A stretch of DNA of 7,359 nt from Nocardia sp. (GTDB taxonomy: Bacteria > Actinomycetota > Actinomycetes > Mycobacteriales > Mycobacteriaceae), in contig JAFMQT010000221.1 of assembly GCA_017354515.1 (NCBI GenBank), positions 1 to 7,359 on the forward strand, written 5' to 3'. Positions 6,485 to 7,359 of this stretch are shown here, in pieces (position 1 is the first letter of the stretch; each line of letters begins with the position of its first letter). Both the position numbers and the translations under genes were made by a program. Below the pieces are notes generated by a model. The model did no database searches. It was given only the letters and a program-made list of their open reading frames with translations, and had not been told where the DNA came from.

Positions 6485-7192
6485 TCATTCGCCGGTCCGG
6501 TTATCGCCGATCGGCGGCCGGGCCAGCAATTCGATAACCGCCTGAACCTCTTTGGGATTCGGGGTCGGCAGATTATCGCGGCCATGGATCAGGCCGATCC
6601 CCAGATAGACCATCGCACCCGCGCGTACCCGCGCCTGATCCGGATCGAATCCGAGATCCAGCATGGTGGTTTGGACCGCCTGGAAAATCCGCTGGTCCAG
6701 TACACGGACGGCCTTCGCGACGGTTTCGTCGGTGCGTGACCATTCCCGGACCGACGCTTCCACCATCCAATGCTGCGGGTCGACCAGCATCGCGGCCATC
6801 TGTTCGATGCGGGTTTCGACCGGCACCGAATCCAGTGCGCTCAGCGCCCGCACCGCTTCGGCCTGCGTATCGCCCCAGCGATCGGCCATGGCGGCCATGA
6901 ACTGCTCGAGGTCGTCGAAATGCCAGTAGAAGCTGCCCTTGGTGACGCCTAATTCTTGGCACAGGCGTGGTATGCGGATCGCCGTGACACCTTCGCGGGC
7001 CAACAGTGCCAAACCGCCTTCGACCCAATCCTCGTAGGACAGGCGGGTGGTCCGGCGTCGGGTGCTGCGGTGCTGGGATTCGGCTTTCTTGGACAGGGCT
7101 GCTCGTTTCCGCTCTGGTTTCGTCAGGGGCGGCGATGGTGCGGCGCCGGGATCGTCGATGCTCACTGATTCGCCAACTTCCCCGGGGTGCAT
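6485..7192 (-). CDS. TetR/AcrR family transcriptional regulator
   Basis: This is a ligand-responsive DNA-binding repressor by family. In its 235 residues the TetR_N domain spans about 48-100: LSYEDWVEGGLALLAREGVT, then the helix-turn-helix IRIPRLCQELGVTKGSFYWHF (72-92, with the typical GVTKGSFYWHF recognition helix), then DDLEQFMAAMADRW. Residues 110-225 form the alpha-helical ligand/dimer domain, which gives no ligand clue. The N-terminus is unusually long: about 47 residues precede the domain, including a basic stretch (residues 25-50, rich in Lys and Arg). The ATG at 7190-7192 is supported by TACGAT six bases upstream (leaderless). A GTG at 7163-7165 is a less likely alternative. The gene is divergent from a truncated plus-strand gene, with an operator-like inverted repeat between them, so it probably controls that gene and possibly itself. 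Confidence 0.93.
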   Translation of the reverse strand: MHPGEVGESVSIDDPGAAPSPPLTKPERKRAALSKKAESQHRSTRRRTTRLSYEDWVEGGLALLAREGVTAIRIPRLCQELGVTKGSFYWHFDDLEQFMAAMADRWGDTQAEAVRALSALDSVPVETRIEQMAAMLVDPQHWMVEASVREWSRTDETVAKAVRVLDQRIFQAVQTTMLDLGFDPDQARVRAGAMVYLGIGLIHGRDNLPTPNPKEVQAVIELLARPPIGDNRTGE

Positions 7193-7198
7193 GACCCG

Positions 7199-7204
7199 AT
7201 CGTA
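7199..7204 (-). promoter_or_regulatory. -10 element for a leaderless start of the TetR gene
   Basis: TACGAT on the minus strand fits TANNNT and ends six bases before the ATG at 7190-7192, the exact spacing for transcription to start on the A of the start codon. A second minus-strand -10 candidate, TATAGT (7260-7265), would give a leader of about 60 bases and lies inside the operator. Confidence 0.55.
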
Positions 7205-7236
7205 GGGGAGGGTGGTTACGTGACCTCCCAGGAATG

Positions 7237-7280
7237 GACCATACTAGGTAGTACCGCAAACTATACCCAATAGTATGGTC
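7237..7280. promoter_or_regulatory. Operator-like nested inverted repeats upstream of the TetR gene
   Basis: GACCATACTA (7237-7246) and TAGTATGGTC (7271-7280) form a perfect 10-bp inverted repeat with a 24-bp gap. Each arm also belongs to a smaller palindrome: TACTA-GG-TAGTA (7242-7253) and ACTAT-N5-ATAGT (7260-7274). This looks like two adjacent TetR-dimer sites centred about 20 bp apart (near 7247.5 and 7267). The region is AT-rich against its surroundings. Binding by the adjacent TetR protein is inference from position. Confidence 0.72.
7271..7276 (+). promoter_or_regulatory. Candidate -10 for the rightmost gene
   Basis: TAGTAT fits TANNNT and lies inside the right arm of the inverted repeat. 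Transcription would begin near 7283, about 40 bases before the best ATG at 7324. Repressor bound to the repeat would cover it. No clear -35 is present. Confidence 0.4.
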
Positions 7281-7323
7281 AGCTGAGCGATGGCCGATCG
7301 TGCCATGCCGAAAGGGTGGATGG

Positions 7324-7359
7324 ATGTATCCAACGACGCAGGACTCGACGACATCGGGT
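7324..7359 (+). CDS. Start of an unidentified gene, cut by the window edge
   Basis: Only the first codons can be seen. ATG 7324 is preceded by AAAGGG (7311-7316) at seven bases, the best ribosome-site spacing available, and would encode MYPTTQDSTTSG. A competing frame starts at ATG 7290, 7305 or 7320 and would give MDVSNDAGLDDIG from 7320. The visible stretch is too short for codon use to decide. The gene is divergent from the TetR gene across the operator-like repeats and is therefore its likely target. The product cannot be named. Confidence 0.4.
   Translation, partial: MYPTTQDSTTSG

Noticed and set aside
1..7359. CRISPR arrays, insertion sequences, phage genes or toxin-antitoxin pairs
   Set aside because: No spaced repeat arrays, transposase motifs or such gene pairs were seen. 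The small DLW-39 gene is a single gene with a recognised family pattern, not a toxin pair.

Overview
The window is high-GC actinobacterial DNA, most likely from Nocardia or a close relative in the Mycobacteriales. Three things point there: the GyrB/GyrA sequences resemble those of Nocardia and Mycobacterium, GyrA carries two GyrA-boxes, and the order gyrB - gyrA - DUF3566 membrane gene - tRNA-Ile(GAT) - tRNA-Ala(TGC) is the one found near oriC in this order. The genus is my inference from recognition of the proteins; no search was run.

Layout. Positions 1-1408 hold the 3' two-thirds of gyrB, cut by the window's left edge. gyrA (1490-3988) follows after 81 bp with a strong Shine-Dalgarno sequence. 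A DUF3566 membrane protein (4067-4966, TTG start) follows after 78 bp, then a hairpin terminator. The two tRNA genes (5108-5181 and 5217-5289) lie behind a probable promoter of their own, and a short hairpin separates them. A pair of adjacent 21-bp repeats lies between tRNA-Ala and the next gene.

The right part changes character. A conserved hypothetical gene on the minus strand (5367-6224) is divergent from a 35-codon gene on the plus strand that encodes a DLW-39 family small membrane protein (6335-6442). A minus-strand TetR-family regulator (6485-7192) faces that small gene. Upstream of the TetR gene is a dense cluster of inverted repeats, which looks like its operator. It covers a promoter for a plus-strand gene whose first codons are cut off at the right edge. 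All three complete genes in this part begin 6-7 bases after a -10-like hexamer, as expected of leaderless transcripts.

How the genes work together. GyrB and GyrA form DNA gyrase, the A2B2 enzyme that introduces negative supercoils. The DUF3566 protein and DLW-39 are conserved companions of unknown role. The TetR gene and the truncated gene probably form a local regulator/target pair. Most of the window is ordinary housekeeping sequence. I saw no mobile element, CRISPR array, intein or defence system, and no gene-free stretch longer than 300 bases.
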